Shown here piece by piece: positions 8,088 to 18,798 of a stretch of DNA of 64,000 bases. Within the stretch, counting starts at the first letter, position 1. Each line of letters opens with the position of its first letter. Source of the DNA: Halomonas sp. 'Soap Lake #6' (GTDB lineage: Bacteria > Pseudomonadota > Gammaproteobacteria > Pseudomonadales > Halomonadaceae); assembly GCF_003031405.1 (NCBI RefSeq), contig NZ_CP020469.1, positions 496,001 to 560,000 of the forward strand, in the 5' to 3' direction. Under the pieces are notes generated by a model, which was not told the origin of the DNA, did no database searches, and saw nothing but the letters and a program-made list of their open reading frames with translations. Position numbers and translations under genes: made by a program.

Positions 8088-10271
8088 CTAGCTTTCCCGC
8101 TGGCTGGCCTGAATGGCAGTCAGCGCGATGGTGTAGACGATATCATCCACTAGCGCACCACGGGAAAGATCGTTCACTGGCTTGTTTAGCCCTTGAAGCA
8201 TCGGGCCAACGCTCACCACGCGAGCACTACGCTGTACGGCTTTATACGTCGTGTTACCAGTGTTCAGGTCGGGGAAAACGAAGACAGTAGCGCGGCCGGC
8301 GACCGGTGAGTCAGGGGCTTTCTGCTTGCCGACACTCTCAATCGCGGCAGCGTCGTATTGTAGTGGGCCGTCGATGGCGAGATGCGGCGCGCGCTCTTTG
8401 GCGATACGGGTCGCTTCGCGGACTTTATCTACGTCTGCACCGGTGCCGGAATCGCCAGTGGAGTAGCTGATCATCGCAACCCGAGGCTCAATCCCAAAAG
8501 CTTCTGCTGAACGAGCACTTTGCAGGGCGATTTCGGCCAGGGTTTCAGCATCTGGGTCGGGGTTAACCGCGCAGTCACCGTAGACCACTACCTGCTCAGG
8601 CAGCAGCATAAAGAAGATAGATGAGACCTGATTATATTCAGGAGCGGTTTTGATCAGTTGGAAAGCTGGGCGCACCGTATTGGCAGTGGTATGTACTGCA
8701 CCAGAGACTAAGCCGTCGACTTCATCTAACTGCAGCATCATGGTGCCAAGCACCACATTGTCCTGAAGCTGGGCTTCGGCGGTTAGCTCATTAAGTTTGC
8801 CGCGACGGAGCTCAACCATTGGGCCAATGTAGTTAGCGCGGATGCTCTCAGGGTCGATGATTGTCAGTGTCTCTGGAAGCGTAAGGCCTCGGTGGTGGGC
8901 AACGCTTTCAATGTCGTCGCGTTTGCCTAGTAGGACGCAGTCCGCGATACCGCGCCGCTGGCAGATAATTGCCGCTTCAATAGTGCGTGGCTCATCACCT
9001 TCGGGAAGCACAATGCGCTTTTTAGCCTGTAAAGCGAGCTTAACCAGTTGGTGGCGGAAGGCTGACGGTGAGAGGCGTCGGGTGTAACCTAGATTGAGTT
9101 TGGCCTTCAGCCACTCTAAATCAAGGTGGGCGGCCACATAACGTGCCACCTGCTCGGCACGTTCAAAGTCGTCCATGGGAATTTCGCCACTCAGCTGGCT
9201 GAGGTTCTGCGCCGTGGTCAAGCTGTCGGTTTCCACTGCCAATACCGGCAGGCCGGTTTTTAGTGCAGGACGGCACATTTCAATCATGTTGTCGTTAGGC
9301 AGGAAGCCGTTGGTCAACAATACGCCGGCAAGTTGAGTGCCGTTCATTGTCGCTAAGGCAGCTGCCAGCATCACGTCGTCACGATCACCTGAGGCCACCA
9401 CTAGGCGCCCCGGCGTGAAGATATGTAGCGCATTGGCCGCGCTACGAGCGCATAGGCTGGTAGAAAGTACCCGTCGGCTGACCGCTTCGCCTTCGTTTAG
9501 CAGCTTGGCGTTTAGGGCACGAGCTACATCTAAGGTGCGAGGAGCGCTGAGTGTTTTACTGTAGGGCACTACGCCAATCAGGTGGAAACGGTCGGTGGCC
9601 AGGGCAGGGGAGTAACGGCGCAGTTCGTTTAAAACAGGCTCTTCCAACTGAGGCTTAATGGTGCCTGGCGCTGCTGAAAGGTCGTCTTCCTGCCCATAGG
9701 GCAGGTTCTTCATACGCATTAAAATGCCGCCCAGTGTGCGACTAGAGCTCACACCTCCGAAGCTGCGTGCGTGCATATCCAGCTCTTCGGCAAGTCGTTG
9801 TGGCTCGTTGAGGTCGCCAGTGCCGACTAAAATAATACGCGCGTTAAGCGCATCCGCCAGCTGCGCGTTGGTTTGGGTGGCGTAAGTGGTGTGCTGAGTT
9901 GGCACCACGCCTTCCACCACGACTAAATCCAAGGCGCTATTGTCAAGGTAGGCTTGCTGGATAACTTGGTCATAGAGCTCAACGACGTTTTCCATCAGCT
10001 CATCGGCTTGATCATCACGCAGTAAGCGTTCAAGCCTTGCCTGGGAAATAGGCGATGGTGGGCGTTGATTCAAGGCGCGCGATACCAATGCCGTTGAGCG
10101 ATCAAGCCCAGGGCCGTTTAGCTCATTCTGCATAAACGGCTTTAAAAAACCTGCTTTTAGGCCAATGGTGTCCAGGGCTTGAATTAAGCCCAGGCAGGCT
10201 GAGGTTAGCCCAACACCCATACTGGTAGGTACTAGTAAGATGGCTTGGGGGTGCTCGGAGGAGCTGTTCAT
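8088..10271 (-). CDS. pta: Phosphate acetyltransferase, long form
   Basis: 727 residues, the size of the three-part bacterial Pta: an N-terminal P-loop-like dethiobiotin-synthase fold ([22 protein letters not shown]), a central DRTGG domain, and the C-terminal catalytic domain with [48 protein letters not shown] and [16 protein letters not shown]. It interconverts acetyl-CoA and acetyl phosphate. It overlaps ackA by four bases (ATGA), so the pair is one translationally coupled operon, transcribed ackA then pta. Confidence 0.97.
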   Translation of the reverse strand: MNSSSEHPQAILLVPTSMGVGLTSACLGLIQALDTIGLKAGFLKPFMQNELNGPGLDRSTALVSRALNQRPPSPISQARLERLLRDDQADELMENVVELYDQVIQQAYLDNSALDLVVVEGVVPTQHTTYATQTNAQLADALNARIILVGTGDLNEPQRLAEELDMHARSFGGVSSSRTLGGILMRMKNLPYGQEDDLSAAPGTIKPQLEEPVLNELRRYSPALATDRFHLIGVVPYSKTLSAPRTLDVARALNAKLLNEGEAVSRRVLSTSLCARSAANALHIFTPGRLVVASGDRDDVMLAAALATMNGTQLAGVLLTNGFLPNDNMIEMCRPALKTGLPVLAVETDSLTTAQNLSQLSGEIPMDDFERAEQVARYVAAHLDLEWLKAKLNLGYTRRLSPSAFRHQLVKLALQAKKRIVLPEGDEPRTIEAAIICQRRGIADCVLLGKRDDIESVAHHRGLTLPETLTIIDPESIRANYIGPMVELRRGKLNELTAEAQLQDNVVLGTMMLQLDEVDGLVSGAVHTTANTVRPAFQLIKTAPEYNQVSSIFFMLLPEQVVVYGDCAVNPDPDAETLAEIALQSARSAEAFGIEPRVAMISYSTGDSGTGADVDKVREATRIAKERAPHLAIDGPLQYDAAAIESVGKQKAPDSPVAGRATVFVFPDLNTGNTTYKAVQRSARVVSVGPMLQGLNKPVNDLSRGALVDDIVYTIALTAIQASQRES

Positions 10272-11452
10272 TCAGGGGTCTCCACACAGTGGCGGGTTTC
10301 CATGGCAATACGGCCCTCTTCGTCGGTGGGGATCACCCACACTTCCGGCCCGCTATGGCCGACGTTATCTAATTTGCCCTCTTTGCCACGTATCGTGGTT
10401 TCGTTAGCCGCTTTATCTATGCTGAAACCGAAGTGAGGCAGTAGGGAAAGTACTTCGCTACGCACGATCGGTGAGTTTTCGCCGATGCCGCCAGTAAAGA
10501 TAACGCCATCGAGTTTAGGCAGCGCGCAGGAGAGTGCGGCCAGCGATTTGGCAATACGGTAACAGAACACGTCTAGCGCTAGCTTGGCGCCAGGATGGCC
10601 TTCAAGTGCCTGTTCTTCCACTTCGCGCATATCATTGGTGAGGCCAGAAAGCCCCAGTAAACCGCTCTGTGTGTTGAGCGCATTGTCGATTTCATCCAGT
10701 GACCAGCCTAGCTGGCGATGCAGGTGCGCGTGCAGCCCAGGGTCAACATCACCACTGCGTGTGCCCATTACTAAGCCTTCCAGCGGGGTAAGGCCCATGC
10801 TGGTATCCAGGCTTTGGTTATTCCAAACCGCGCTAGTGGAACAGCCATTGCCTAAATGCGCGGTTAGCCAGCCACCAGCTCCACGGTTGCTCAACTCTCC
10901 GGCGCGCTGGCTTACGAAGGCGTGACTGGTACCATGAAAGCCGTAGCGTCGGATGCCGTGTTCGGTATACAACGCTTCTGGCAAGGCATAACGATAGGCG
11001 CGTGGCGGCAGTGTTTGGTGAAAAGCGGTATCAAACACAGCCACTTGGGGCAGCTCTGGAAACACATTTTTAGTGGCAGCGATGCCTGCAAGGTTAGCTG
11101 GGTTATGCAGTGGCGCAAGTGCAGATGTTGACTCGATAGCAGCGACCACACTGTCATCGATTAAAGCTGCTTGGGTGAAGTGTTCTCCGCCGTGAACAAT
11201 ACGGTGACCAATGGCGCCTGGAACTCGGCCTTCTAGGCACTTAAGTATGGCACTTAGCGCTTCAGAGTGATCAGCGTTGGGCAGTTGCTGGATGAAGCTT
11301 TCGCCAGCACTGTTTTTACCTTTTAAACGGGCTTCGCTGCTCCCCAAGCGTTCAGCTAAGCCGGCTAAACGTGGTGCCTGAGGGTCTGAATCGATCAAAG
11401 CGTATTTAATAGAAGACGAGCCACAGTTAATGACCAGCACCGGTGCGTTCAT
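10268..11452 (-). CDS. ackA: Acetate kinase
   Basis: 394-residue member of the ASKHA sugar-kinase/actin fold that makes acetate and ATP from acetyl phosphate. Signatures seen: [15 protein letters not shown] at the N-terminus, [32 protein letters not shown] segment ([14 protein letters not shown]), [27 protein letters not shown], and FTGGIGENS near the end. AAAGG precedes the ATG. It is first in the ackA-pta operon. Confidence 0.97.
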   Translation of the reverse strand: MNAPVLVINCGSSSIKYALIDSDPQAPRLAGLAERLGSSEARLKGKNSAGESFIQQLPNADHSEALSAILKCLEGRVPGAIGHRIVHGGEHFTQAALIDDSVVAAIESTSALAPLHNPANLAGIAATKNVFPELPQVAVFDTAFHQTLPPRAYRYALPEALYTEHGIRRYGFHGTSHAFVSQRAGELSNRGAGGWLTAHLGNGCSTSAVWNNQSLDTSMGLTPLEGLVMGTRSGDVDPGLHAHLHRQLGWSLDEIDNALNTQSGLLGLSGLTNDMREVEEQALEGHPGAKLALDVFCYRIAKSLAALSCALPKLDGVIFTGGIGENSPIVRSEVLSLLPHFGFSIDKAANETTIRGKEGKLDNVGHSGPEVWVIPTDEEGRIAMETRHCVETPE

Positions 11453-11605
11453 AACAACCTTTGTAAAGTAGTTAGTATAGAATGGGGTTAGACCTTAGTT
11501 TAACATGCTGCGCCGCATGATATTAACGCGGTATTTCGTTAGCCTTCTACATAAAATGTCGGCATCCTGGTTCATACTCTAGCTACAGCGAGCTATTTTG
11601 CACTT

Positions 11606-12526
11606 ATGTCTTCCACATCGCCTCCTCTGCTACTGCCTCGCCATCTTGCTATTTTGCTGATGGTTGCTGTCGCCACCATGTTTGCGGCTAACCATGTATC
11701 TGCACGTTTGGCGTTTGATAATGGCACTGGCTTGCTGCTAGCAGTGCTGATGCGTTCTGGTGTTGCTTGTTTGATTTTGCTAACGCTGGTGGTGGTTCAG
11801 AAAAAGCGTTTGTGGTTACCACCTGGTACATGGCCATGGCAGCTTGCGGTGGGGCTGCTGATCGCAATTCAAAGCGTAAGCCTCTATTCGGCAGTAGCGC
11901 GATTGCCGGTGGTGATTGCGCTACTGTTGGTGAATACCTTCCCCATACAACTGGCACTGCTAAGTTGGGCTCTGGGCGGGCCTCGGCCTTCGCTGCGTAG
12001 CTGCTTGATTATGGGTACTATTTTAATTGGGCTATTGGTCGTACTCGATATTCCCAGCTGGGTGGCCAATGCAGATGCCATGGGGCCAGAGTGGTTAGCG
12101 GGGATTGGCTTTGGGTTAAGTGCGGCCTTCGCGTTTGCCTGTGCATTGTGGGTCACTGAGCACCGTTTGGCTGGTGTTGGCAGCACGCTACGCAGCTTGT
12201 TGACCATGCAAACTGTGTTTATCGCCATGATTGTTGGTGGCCTGCTTGGTGCTGTGCCAGGAGGAATGAGCCTGCCGGAAAATAGTACAGGCTGGATAGG
12301 GCTAACGCTGCTGGCCGTGCTGTATGGCAGTGGGTTTTCAATACTGTTTATTTTTGTGCCCCGCCTGGATATGGCACGTAATGCACCGGTCATGAATTTT
12401 GAACCGGTCGCTTCCTTACTGCTCGGGTATATCGTGCTAGGACAAATGCTTAGCCCTAGCCAACTGGTTGGTGGGGCAGTGGTTGTTAGCGGCATTGTCG
12501 TGCTCAGCCTTTCTAAAGGCCGGTAA
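11606..12526 (+). CDS. EamA/DMT-family metabolite exporter
   Basis: 306 residues with about ten hydrophobic helices arranged as two EamA repeats. The first runs from LAILLMVAVATMFAANHVSARLAF, the second ends with the family-typical NFEPVASLLLGYIVLGQMLSPSQLVGGAVVVSGIV. Such proteins export amino acids or other small metabolites by secondary transport; the substrate cannot be named. The gene is apparently monocistronic, 150 bases from the divergent ackA start. Confidence 0.85.
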   Translation: MSSTSPPLLLPRHLAILLMVAVATMFAANHVSARLAFDNGTGLLLAVLMRSGVACLILLTLVVVQKKRLWLPPGTWPWQLAVGLLIAIQSVSLYSAVARLPVVIALLLVNTFPIQLALLSWALGGPRPSLRSCLIMGTILIGLLVVLDIPSWVANADAMGPEWLAGIGFGLSAAFAFACALWVTEHRLAGVGSTLRSLLTMQTVFIAMIVGGLLGAVPGGMSLPENSTGWIGLTLLAVLYGSGFSILFIFVPRLDMARNAPVMNFEPVASLLLGYIVLGQMLSPSQLVGGAVVVSGIVVLSLSKGR

Positions 12527-12643
12527 ACCGGGGAGGAAAAAGGAAATTACATGCAAATTGGGTTGGCGGATTGCGTTCTCCATAGAGTTGAGCCACACTT
12601 AAAAAGCGTAAGGAAACACTGTTTTTTAACTGAGGTTAAAATT

Positions 12644-13153
12644 ATGAAGATGACCGTATTATCACTCACCTCCGCAGCGCTTTTGGCTGGTGCTGGTGCT
12701 TTCGCGGCATCGGCTCAAGCGCAACAATCCTTTCAATACCCACAGGGATATGTGGGCGGCGATGCCATGTTTTGGAATTTAGACCCAGACCGCGGCTCTT
12801 CCCGCGATGACGTCGGTCTGCGACTTCGCGGTGGTGCGCAGTTTAATGAATTCTTTGCCCTTGAAGGGCATTTAGGTACTGGCGGCTCTGATGGCGACGT
12901 AGAGCTAGATTATCTAGTCGGGGCATATGCCAAGGGCATTATCCCAATTGCACCAGAAGTGCGTTTGTACGGTTTGGCGGGCTTCACAGAAGTAGATTTT
13001 GACCGTGACCGTGAAAGCGGCTTCTCTTACGGCGCAGGCGCAGAATTTGATGTGGCACCTAATCTGTCACTAGGCGCAGATTATATGCGTTATCTGGACA
13101 AGTCTGCCTACACCTTCGACGCTGCCAGTGTCGGTTTGCGCTATCGGTTCTAA
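12644..13153 (+). CDS. Outer-membrane beta-barrel protein (OmpA-like barrel, no peptidoglycan domain)
   Basis: 169 residues. A signal peptide ends near AASAQAQQ. The mature part shows alternating amphipathic strands (GYVGGDAMFWNLD, VGLRLRGGAQFNEFFALEGHLG, LDYLVGAYAKGIIP, VRLYGLAGFTEVDFD, FSYGAGAEFDVAPNLSLGADYMRYLD) and closes with VGLRYRF, the terminal aromatic expected of a barrel protein. The size fits an eight-stranded barrel. The ATG at 12644 has GAGG upstream. A terminator follows. Its specific role is unknown. Confidence 0.85.
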   Translation: MKMTVLSLTSAALLAGAGAFAASAQAQQSFQYPQGYVGGDAMFWNLDPDRGSSRDDVGLRLRGGAQFNEFFALEGHLGTGGSDGDVELDYLVGAYAKGIIPIAPEVRLYGLAGFTEVDFDRDRESGFSYGAGAEFDVAPNLSLGADYMRYLDKSAYTFDAASVGLRYRF

Positions 13154-13183
13154 TTTCATGACGTGATGTAAGATCGAGCAATG

Positions 13184-13219
13184 AAAACCCCCATCGCTGA
13201 AAAGCCATGGGGGTTTTTT
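13184..13219 (+). terminator. Rho-independent terminator
   Basis: Stem arms AAAACCCCCAT and ATGGGGGTTTT enclose a short loop and end in a T6 run, about 30 bases after the outer-membrane protein gene. Confidence 0.88.
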
Positions 13220-13373
13220 CATGGCTGATACCTGAGATTCAGCACAGTTTTTCTTAGTTTGAGCTAAATGCTGCAGTTGCGAAGGTGGTAATGTCAAAGT
13301 GTCACGTTGGCGAAAACCAAAATATAAAGCCCAACGCTTAACTTGCTTAAGCTCCCTTCAAGAGGAAACTACC

Positions 13374-14435
13374 ATGTATAAAATGAACAAAATTGCTGTT
13401 GCTGTGGGGTTGTGCACCGTGTTGACAGCAGGTTCAGCGGTTGCGGAAGCCGCTGAAAAAAACTGGCGCATGGCTACCCCATGGAGCGGAGGTCCTTGGC
13501 TTGAACGTGATGCTCAGATGTTCGCTGATCGCGTTAGTGAGCTTTCCAATGGAAACATCGCTATTGAAATCTATCCAGGCGGTACATTGGGCAGTGCATT
13601 ACGTGTTACCAATACTGTGAAATCAGGCGTTGCCCAAATTAGTCACAACTATATCAATTACGACTATGGCACTGACCCTACTACTGCGCTGCTTGCGGGC
13701 CACTCAAGCGGCTTGACACCTGAAGAGTTCATGCTGTGGATGTACGAAGGTGGCGGCGTTGAGCTATATGAAGAGTATCGCCGTGATGTATTCGATGTAG
13801 TGGCATTCCCATGTGCGATTTTAGGCACTGAAATTTTCCTACACTCTAATAAGCGTGTAGAAACCTTGGAGGATTTCCAGGGGTTACGTTTACGTACCTC
13901 CGGCGCATGGTCTGAATTAGCCTCCCGGCTTGGTGCATCCACGGTGGTAATGGCGGGGGGCGACATTTACAGCGCGCTAGAGCGTGGTGTCATTGATGCG
14001 GCAGAGTGGGGTAGCCCTGAAATGAACCAACCCACCGGTTTCCAGGAAGTGGCCCAATACGTGATTATTCCTGGTGTACATCAGTCTGGCGGTTTTCTTG
14101 AGTGCCAAGTGAATGAAAAAACCTGGGATGGGCTAAGTGAAGATGAGCAAGCCATGCTGCGTTTAGCCGGTAAGCTCACGGTGTTTGAAACCTGGCTGGC
14201 CAGCTCTTTTGCTGATTTAGCTGCTTATCAAGCATTGGTCGATGGCCCCAATGAAATTGTTCATCTTGACCAGTCCTTCATCGATACCATTTATGAAGAG
14301 ACCGTCAAGTGGGAAGACGAGTATGCCGCTGAAAATGAGTGGTTTGCTCGCGTCATTGAGTCTCAGCGTGACTTTAAAGACATCATGAGTGTATGGCCTC
14401 AGTATCGCCTGCCAATTGGCAGCATGGGCCGCTAA
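13374..14435 (+). CDS. TRAP transporter periplasmic substrate-binding protein (DctP family)
   Basis: 353 residues with a cleavable signal peptide (VGLCTVLTAGSAVAEAAE). The mature protein has the DctP fold landmarks: NWRMATPWSGGPW, VSELSNGNIAIEIYPGGTLG, and EDFQGLRLRTSG, which holds the conserved Arg that binds carboxylates. The closest remembered relatives are TakP-type binders of keto acids, but the ligand is not established here. AGAGGAAACTACC precedes the ATG. A strong hairpin separates it from the membrane subunits, which usually raises the binding protein above them. Confidence 0.92.
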   Translation: MYKMNKIAVAVGLCTVLTAGSAVAEAAEKNWRMATPWSGGPWLERDAQMFADRVSELSNGNIAIEIYPGGTLGSALRVTNTVKSGVAQISHNYINYDYGTDPTTALLAGHSSGLTPEEFMLWMYEGGGVELYEEYRRDVFDVVAFPCAILGTEIFLHSNKRVETLEDFQGLRLRTSGAWSELASRLGASTVVMAGGDIYSALERGVIDAAEWGSPEMNQPTGFQEVAQYVIIPGVHQSGGFLECQVNEKTWDGLSEDEQAMLRLAGKLTVFETWLASSFADLAAYQALVDGPNEIVHLDQSFIDTIYEETVKWEDEYAAENEWFARVIESQRDFKDIMSVWPQYRLPIGSMGR

Positions 14436-14451
14436 CCGAGCCATCAATGCC

Positions 14452-14482
14452 ATGAAAGAGAGGTCCTTGATCTCTCTTTCAT
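14452..14482 (+). terminator. Perfect hairpin between dctP and dctQ
   Basis: Eleven-base arms ATGAAAGAGAG and CTCTCTTTCAT around a nine-base loop. No long T run follows, so it probably acts as an attenuator or an mRNA stabiliser that lets the binding protein exceed the membrane subunits. Confidence 0.6.
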
Positions 14483-14527
14483 GCGTTTAAGCCTCTCTTT
14501 TATGACGTGTTTTTAAGAGTAGCCATC

Positions 14528-15043
14528 ATGAAACTAATTCAAGCGATTGAGTCGCTAACTCGTTGGGCTGGGTGGGTGGGGGCGATATTGATTTTTCCTC
14601 TAGTGGGTGCGCTAGTCGTGGAAGTATTCAGCCGCTATGTGGCCGGGCGCCCAACGCTATGGGCGTTTGAAATTAGCTATATGGTCATGGGTGCAATGTT
14701 CATGCTGGGGATGGCCAATGCACTGCGCATAGGCCAGCACGTGAGCGTAGATTTGGTGTCGATGCAGCTGAGCGCCAAGGCTAACGCACTGTTGCGTATT
14801 ATTGGCTATATCCTGTTCTTACCCATTTTAGGCTGGTTGGTGTGGGAGCTTTTTCATTACGCGCTGCAAGCGTTTAACTCCAATGAGCGCTCAGGTCGTT
14901 CTGCTTGGAACCCTATTGTCTGGCCGATTTTAACGGTGTGGTTTGTTGGGTTTGCCTTACTCGCGCTGCAGGTAGTTGCGGAGATGTTAAAGGCGGTAGC
15001 GATACTGCGTGGCCAACCTCTAACTGAGGAGCCCTCGTCATGA
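14528..15043 (+). CDS. TRAP transporter small membrane subunit (DctQ family)
   Basis: 171 residues with four hydrophobic segments, typical of DctQ, including GALVVEVFSRYVAGRPTLWAFEIS and the IGQHVSVDL motif. It pairs with the large permease that starts four bases before its stop (ATGA overlap). An upstream in-frame start at 14507 exists, but ATG 14528 gives the normal family length. Confidence 0.92.
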   Translation: MKLIQAIESLTRWAGWVGAILIFPLVGALVVEVFSRYVAGRPTLWAFEISYMVMGAMFMLGMANALRIGQHVSVDLVSMQLSAKANALLRIIGYILFLPILGWLVWELFHYALQAFNSNERSGRSAWNPIVWPILTVWFVGFALLALQVVAEMLKAVAILRGQPLTEEPSS

Positions 15044-16368
15044 GCAGTTATTTATCGTTACTGATGTTTCCGGCGCTAATGGCGTTCATTTTTTCTGGTT
15101 TCCCCATCGCATTTTCAATGATTTTGGTAGCCACAGGCTTTGGGATTATTCAGTTTGGTGATGTGGCGGCTTATCAGCTATTAACCAAAATCGAAGATAC
15201 TGCCTCTAACTCTATTCTTGCTGCCGTACCGCTTTTTATCTTTATGGGGGCAATGCTTGAGCGTTCGGGAATTGCTGAAAGGCTGTTTGAAGCGGTTCAC
15301 ATGTGGACGCGCCGTTTACCCGGTGGTTTGGGCGTAGGTGCGATTGTGATGGGCACGCTGTTTGCTGCCTCAAGTGGTGTGGTGGGCGCTACTGAGGCCG
15401 TCATAGGGATGCTTGCAATCCCCGTAATGCTTAAACACCATTACAACAAAAGCCTGATCTCTGGAACAATCTGTGCCAGTGGTTCGTTAGGGACTGCTAT
15501 CCCTCCCTCTATTACTGTCGTGGTGTTAGGGCCTGTCGCTGGTGTTTCGGTAGGAGCGCTTTTCAGTGGTTTACTGATACCAGGCTTTTTAATGGCGGTC
15601 ATGTTTCTGATCTATATCGTTGGCATTGCCTACTTAAAGCCAGAGATGGCCCCACGGGTAGATGAGAGTGAGCCTGAGGTTAGCTGGCAGGAAAAAATGC
15701 GCGTCACCATGGTGGCGTTACTGCCCACGATGCTGCTGATTTTTACCGTACTCGGCACCATTTTAATGGGCTTGGCCACACCCACAGAAGCGGCTGCCTG
15801 CGGTGCGCTTGGCTCTGTATTGCTGGCATTGGCATATCGCAATCTAACGCGGGATGTCTTGTGGCATGCCGCGATCAAAACCATGAATATCTCAGCGATG
15901 ATTTTGCTGATCGTCATGGGGGGAAGTATGTTTGCGGGGGTCTTCTTTGCCTCTGGAGGCATGGCTACGGTGCAATCGCTACTGATGGATACCGGGTTGA
16001 GCCCCTGGATGATTCTCGGTTTGATTCTACTGATTGCCTTTATTGCAGGCTTCGTACTGGACTTGATCTCTGTTGTGCTCATCATCATTCCCGTGGCGAT
16101 GCCGATTGTGCGTATGCTAGGTTTCGATGAAATATGGTTCTGTGTGGCATTCCTTGTCGTACTGCAAACAAGCTATTTAACGCCTCCGCTTGCTCCGGCA
16201 ATCTTCTATTTAAGGGCTATTACGCCACCGGAGATTACCCTCAAACATATGTATTGGGGGGTCGTGCCTTTCATTGTCGCGCAGTTAGTGGTTCTAGCAC
16301 TTGTGCTGGCTTTCCCCAGTATTGCGTTATGGCTGCCTGATGTTATGAGCGGGCCTTCCTGGCGCTAG
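15040..16368 (+). CDS. TRAP transporter large permease subunit (DctM family)
   Basis: 442-residue multi-spanning membrane protein with the DctM pattern: FSGFPIAFSM near the start, AVPLFIFMGAMLERSGIAERLFE, the GTLFAASSGVVGATEA segment, SGSLGTAIPPSITVVV, and a C-terminal QTSYLTPPLAPAIFYLR segment. It forms the sodium-driven channel of the uptake system. It closes the operon and is followed by a terminator. Confidence 0.95.
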   Translation: MSSYLSLLMFPALMAFIFSGFPIAFSMILVATGFGIIQFGDVAAYQLLTKIEDTASNSILAAVPLFIFMGAMLERSGIAERLFEAVHMWTRRLPGGLGVGAIVMGTLFAASSGVVGATEAVIGMLAIPVMLKHHYNKSLISGTICASGSLGTAIPPSITVVVLGPVAGVSVGALFSGLLIPGFLMAVMFLIYIVGIAYLKPEMAPRVDESEPEVSWQEKMRVTMVALLPTMLLIFTVLGTILMGLATPTEAAACGALGSVLLALAYRNLTRDVLWHAAIKTMNISAMILLIVMGGSMFAGVFFASGGMATVQSLLMDTGLSPWMILGLILLIAFIAGFVLDLISVVLIIIPVAMPIVRMLGFDEIWFCVAFLVVLQTSYLTPPLAPAIFYLRAITPPEITLKHMYWGVVPFIVAQLVVLALVLAFPSIALWLPDVMSGPSWR

Positions 16369-16388
16369 CTTAACTACTGACCCCTGCT

Positions 16389-16416
16389 GATGCCGCCTTT
16401 GTGCGGCATCGTTTTT
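16389..16416 (+). terminator. Rho-independent terminator of the TRAP operon
   Basis: Arms GATGCCGC and GCGGCATC around a six-base loop, followed by GTTTTT. Confidence 0.88.
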
Positions 16417-16445
16417 AGAGAGAGTGTATTGAGTGAGTACGTATT

Positions 16446-16471
16446 AATATTGTTAGCACGCTAACTAATAT
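16446..16471. promoter_or_regulatory. Palindromic operator upstream of the HlyD-DUF2955 genes
   Basis: GTTAGCACGCTAAC at 16452-16465 is a perfect inverted repeat with AT-rich flanks, about 100 bases before the HlyD start. It looks like a MarR/TetR-class operator, but no regulator gene is adjacent. Confidence 0.5.
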
Positions 16472-16557
16472 GCTAGACTAAAGTCTCTTATATCGTGCGC
16501 CCTCGATGAATGGCGCAGGCTAGGCCGCTAACCTAGTGACTAACAAGAGAGTTCTGC

Positions 16558-17619
16558 ATGACCCCCGATCAAACATTTACCCGCTGGGTAAAGGTGGCTA
16601 TTACCGCCTTTGTGCTGCTGTTTATCTATTTTTTGCTTGCCGATAGCTTTATGCCGATGACGCCAGAAGCGAGAGTGATGCGTCCTGTTGCGCGGATTGC
16701 GCCTGAGCTTAGTGGCCCCTTGAGTGAGCTTTTGGTGAGCGATCACCAGCATGTTTCTAAAGGCGATGTTCTGTTTCAGATAGACCCATTGCCGTTTCAA
16801 TTAGCCGTTGATCAAGCGCAGTTAAAGCGTGAGCAGGCCGAGCGTGAGAATGCTCAGTTGGAAGCCGAGTTAGCCTCTGCACAAGCGGAGCTGGCATCTG
16901 CTGAAGCCACGGCTGTTGAGCGGCAGGGAGAGCTGCGTCGTGCAGAAACACTGCTGGCGCGTCAGAGCATTTCACGCCAGCACTATGAGCAACAGGTCGC
17001 TGCTGAGCGCACTGCGCAGGCCAGTGTGGCGGCAGCCAGGGCCAAGATCGTCAGCCTTGAAGTGCAGTTGGGCGAATCAGGTGAAACAAACTTGCGTTTG
17101 CGGCAAGCAGATAATGCGCTCGCCAAGGCACAATTGGATCTCGCGCATACCCAAGTGCGTGCTGCTCTGTCAGGCAGTGTTACGAACCTTCAGCTAAAGG
17201 AGGGCGACTATGTGCAGGCGGGTCAACCAGTCGTAGCAGTTGTGGCGGATGGAATAGATATTATCGCTGATTTTCGTGAAAAGAGCCTACGTCATGTCAC
17301 ACCGGGAGATCCGGCGAGAGTCGTCTTTGATGCTTGGCCGGGCCAGGTGTTTAATGCACAAGTGCTCGCTGTGGATGCCGGCGTGCGGGAAGGTCAGCTG
17401 ACTGCTGATGGCCAACTGGCCGATATTCCTACTACCGACCGATGGGTACGTGATGCTCAGCGCATGCGTGTACATGTGGCGTTAAACGAATCAACCGCCC
17501 ACTCACTACCCAGTGGCGCGCGTGCCACTGTGCAACTACAGCCCGGTAGCTTTATGTTGGCTAAGCCCTTTGTATGGCTTCAGGCGCATCTAATCAGCTG
17601 GCTGCACTATGTCTACTAA
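16558..17619 (+). CDS. HlyD/EmrA-family membrane fusion protein
   Basis: 353 residues. It has one N-terminal transmembrane anchor (KVAITAFVLLFIYFLLA), a first half-lipoyl segment (APELSGPLSELLVSDHQHVSKGDVLFQIDP), a long coiled coil of Glu/Ala/Gln-rich repeats (about 85-180), a second lipoyl half (AALSGSVTNLQLKEGDYVQAGQPVV) and a beta-barrel region. It bridges an inner-membrane pump to the outer membrane. The last 11 bases overlap the DUF2955 gene, so the two act together. Confidence 0.9.
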   Translation: MTPDQTFTRWVKVAITAFVLLFIYFLLADSFMPMTPEARVMRPVARIAPELSGPLSELLVSDHQHVSKGDVLFQIDPLPFQLAVDQAQLKREQAERENAQLEAELASAQAELASAEATAVERQGELRRAETLLARQSISRQHYEQQVAAERTAQASVAAARAKIVSLEVQLGESGETNLRLRQADNALAKAQLDLAHTQVRAALSGSVTNLQLKEGDYVQAGQPVVAVVADGIDIIADFREKSLRHVTPGDPARVVFDAWPGQVFNAQVLAVDAGVREGQLTADGQLADIPTTDRWVRDAQRMRVHVALNESTAHSLPSGARATVQLQPGSFMLAKPFVWLQAHLISWLHYVY

Positions 17620-18688
17620 ACGGTCTATTAAAAGTGGGCGTATGGTGTTTACTCAGCGTACCGCGCGTCCAACGTTGACCCCGAATGGTTTGCGGCAGTG
17701 CCTGCGGGTAGCAGGGGGCGGTGCCCTAGGGTTTATGGTCAGCCAGCTTATGGGCTGGAACTACGGTGTGTTTTTTACCGTTTTTCCGATGTTTTTGCTG
17801 GGTATGGTGCCTATTCTGAATGGCAGTATTATCCGTCAGTTTTTTTCCAACGTGTCGCTTAATGTTCTTGAAGTTAGCCTAGTCGTTGGCCTGTTCAAAC
17901 ACATGCCCGTGGTGATGACGTTAGTGGTGCTGGGGATATTTCTGTTCCGATTTAACCTGATGGCGAAGGGGGCGTTGTTCCTATTTGGCGCTAATGGCGT
18001 GCTGACGTTAAGCATTTTGCTCCACTTCGCAAGCTACCCGAATGTTGACTTAAGCGACCTATTAGCCAGTAACTTGTTGGCGAGCGGTTTGGCGGTGTTG
18101 ATCGCGATGCTGATGCATACACTATTCCCCGACGTGGAAGTGCGCCAACCACCACCCAGAGCCCCCAAGGCTCTCTCTCAAATACGCCATGAAACTTTAA
18201 TAGGTGCCTTAACTGCTACGCTTTCTTTTGTAGTATTCCAGGTATTTGACTTGCAGGGGTCACTCTCTGCGCAGATGGCTACCATCTTGGTGTTATTTGC
18301 ACTGGGGTATTCTGGTGCACGAATATCAGCCGCTAAGCGGGCGGTGGGCACGTTGTTAGGATGCAATTTGGCATTGCTGATGCAGCTTTTTCTGTATACC
18401 CAGAGCCACCATTTCCTATTGGTTGTACTGCTTTACTGGTTGGGGTTAATGCTCTTTGCTAGGGAGCATATCTATGAAGGCGGCGGGTCTGGGGTTGGTT
18501 TTGCTGGGCTTACTACGTTGGGGATTCTATTTGGTCAATCGCTAGGCCCTCAGCAAGATTTGGTTTATAGCGCCCTGTACCGCTTTTCATCGATGAGTAT
18601 CGCTCTTACGCTCACCCTATTAGTTATGGCCTGTCTGCATGTCCTATTGAATAGATGGGAGCCAACCCGCCTATCAGAAATAAAATGA
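17609..18688 (+). CDS. DUF2955 (FUSC-like) inner-membrane protein, partner of HlyD
   Basis: 359 residues with about ten hydrophobic helices in two groups. It resembles the DUF2955/FUSC fold of AaeB-like efflux proteins, which are almost always encoded beside an HlyD-type adaptor, as here (11-base overlap). The likely role is proton-driven efflux of aromatic or lipophilic acids; the substrate is unknown. There is no outer-membrane channel in the operon. Confidence 0.82.
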   Translation: MSTKRSIKSGRMVFTQRTARPTLTPNGLRQCLRVAGGGALGFMVSQLMGWNYGVFFTVFPMFLLGMVPILNGSIIRQFFSNVSLNVLEVSLVVGLFKHMPVVMTLVVLGIFLFRFNLMAKGALFLFGANGVLTLSILLHFASYPNVDLSDLLASNLLASGLAVLIAMLMHTLFPDVEVRQPPPRAPKALSQIRHETLIGALTATLSFVVFQVFDLQGSLSAQMATILVLFALGYSGARISAAKRAVGTLLGCNLALLMQLFLYTQSHHFLLVVLLYWLGLMLFAREHIYEGGGSGVGFAGLTTLGILFGQSLGPQQDLVYSALYRFSSMSIALTLTLLVMACLHVLLNRWEPTRLSEIK

Positions 18689-18798
18689 GGCAGCTTTTTT
18701 AATAAAAGCTACGCTGATGGTGTCCATGTGCAGTTTTTAGCGCTAAGCGTAGCTTCACATGCGGCGTTTTTCCTACTAACGGATTAGAGGTGTTCGTC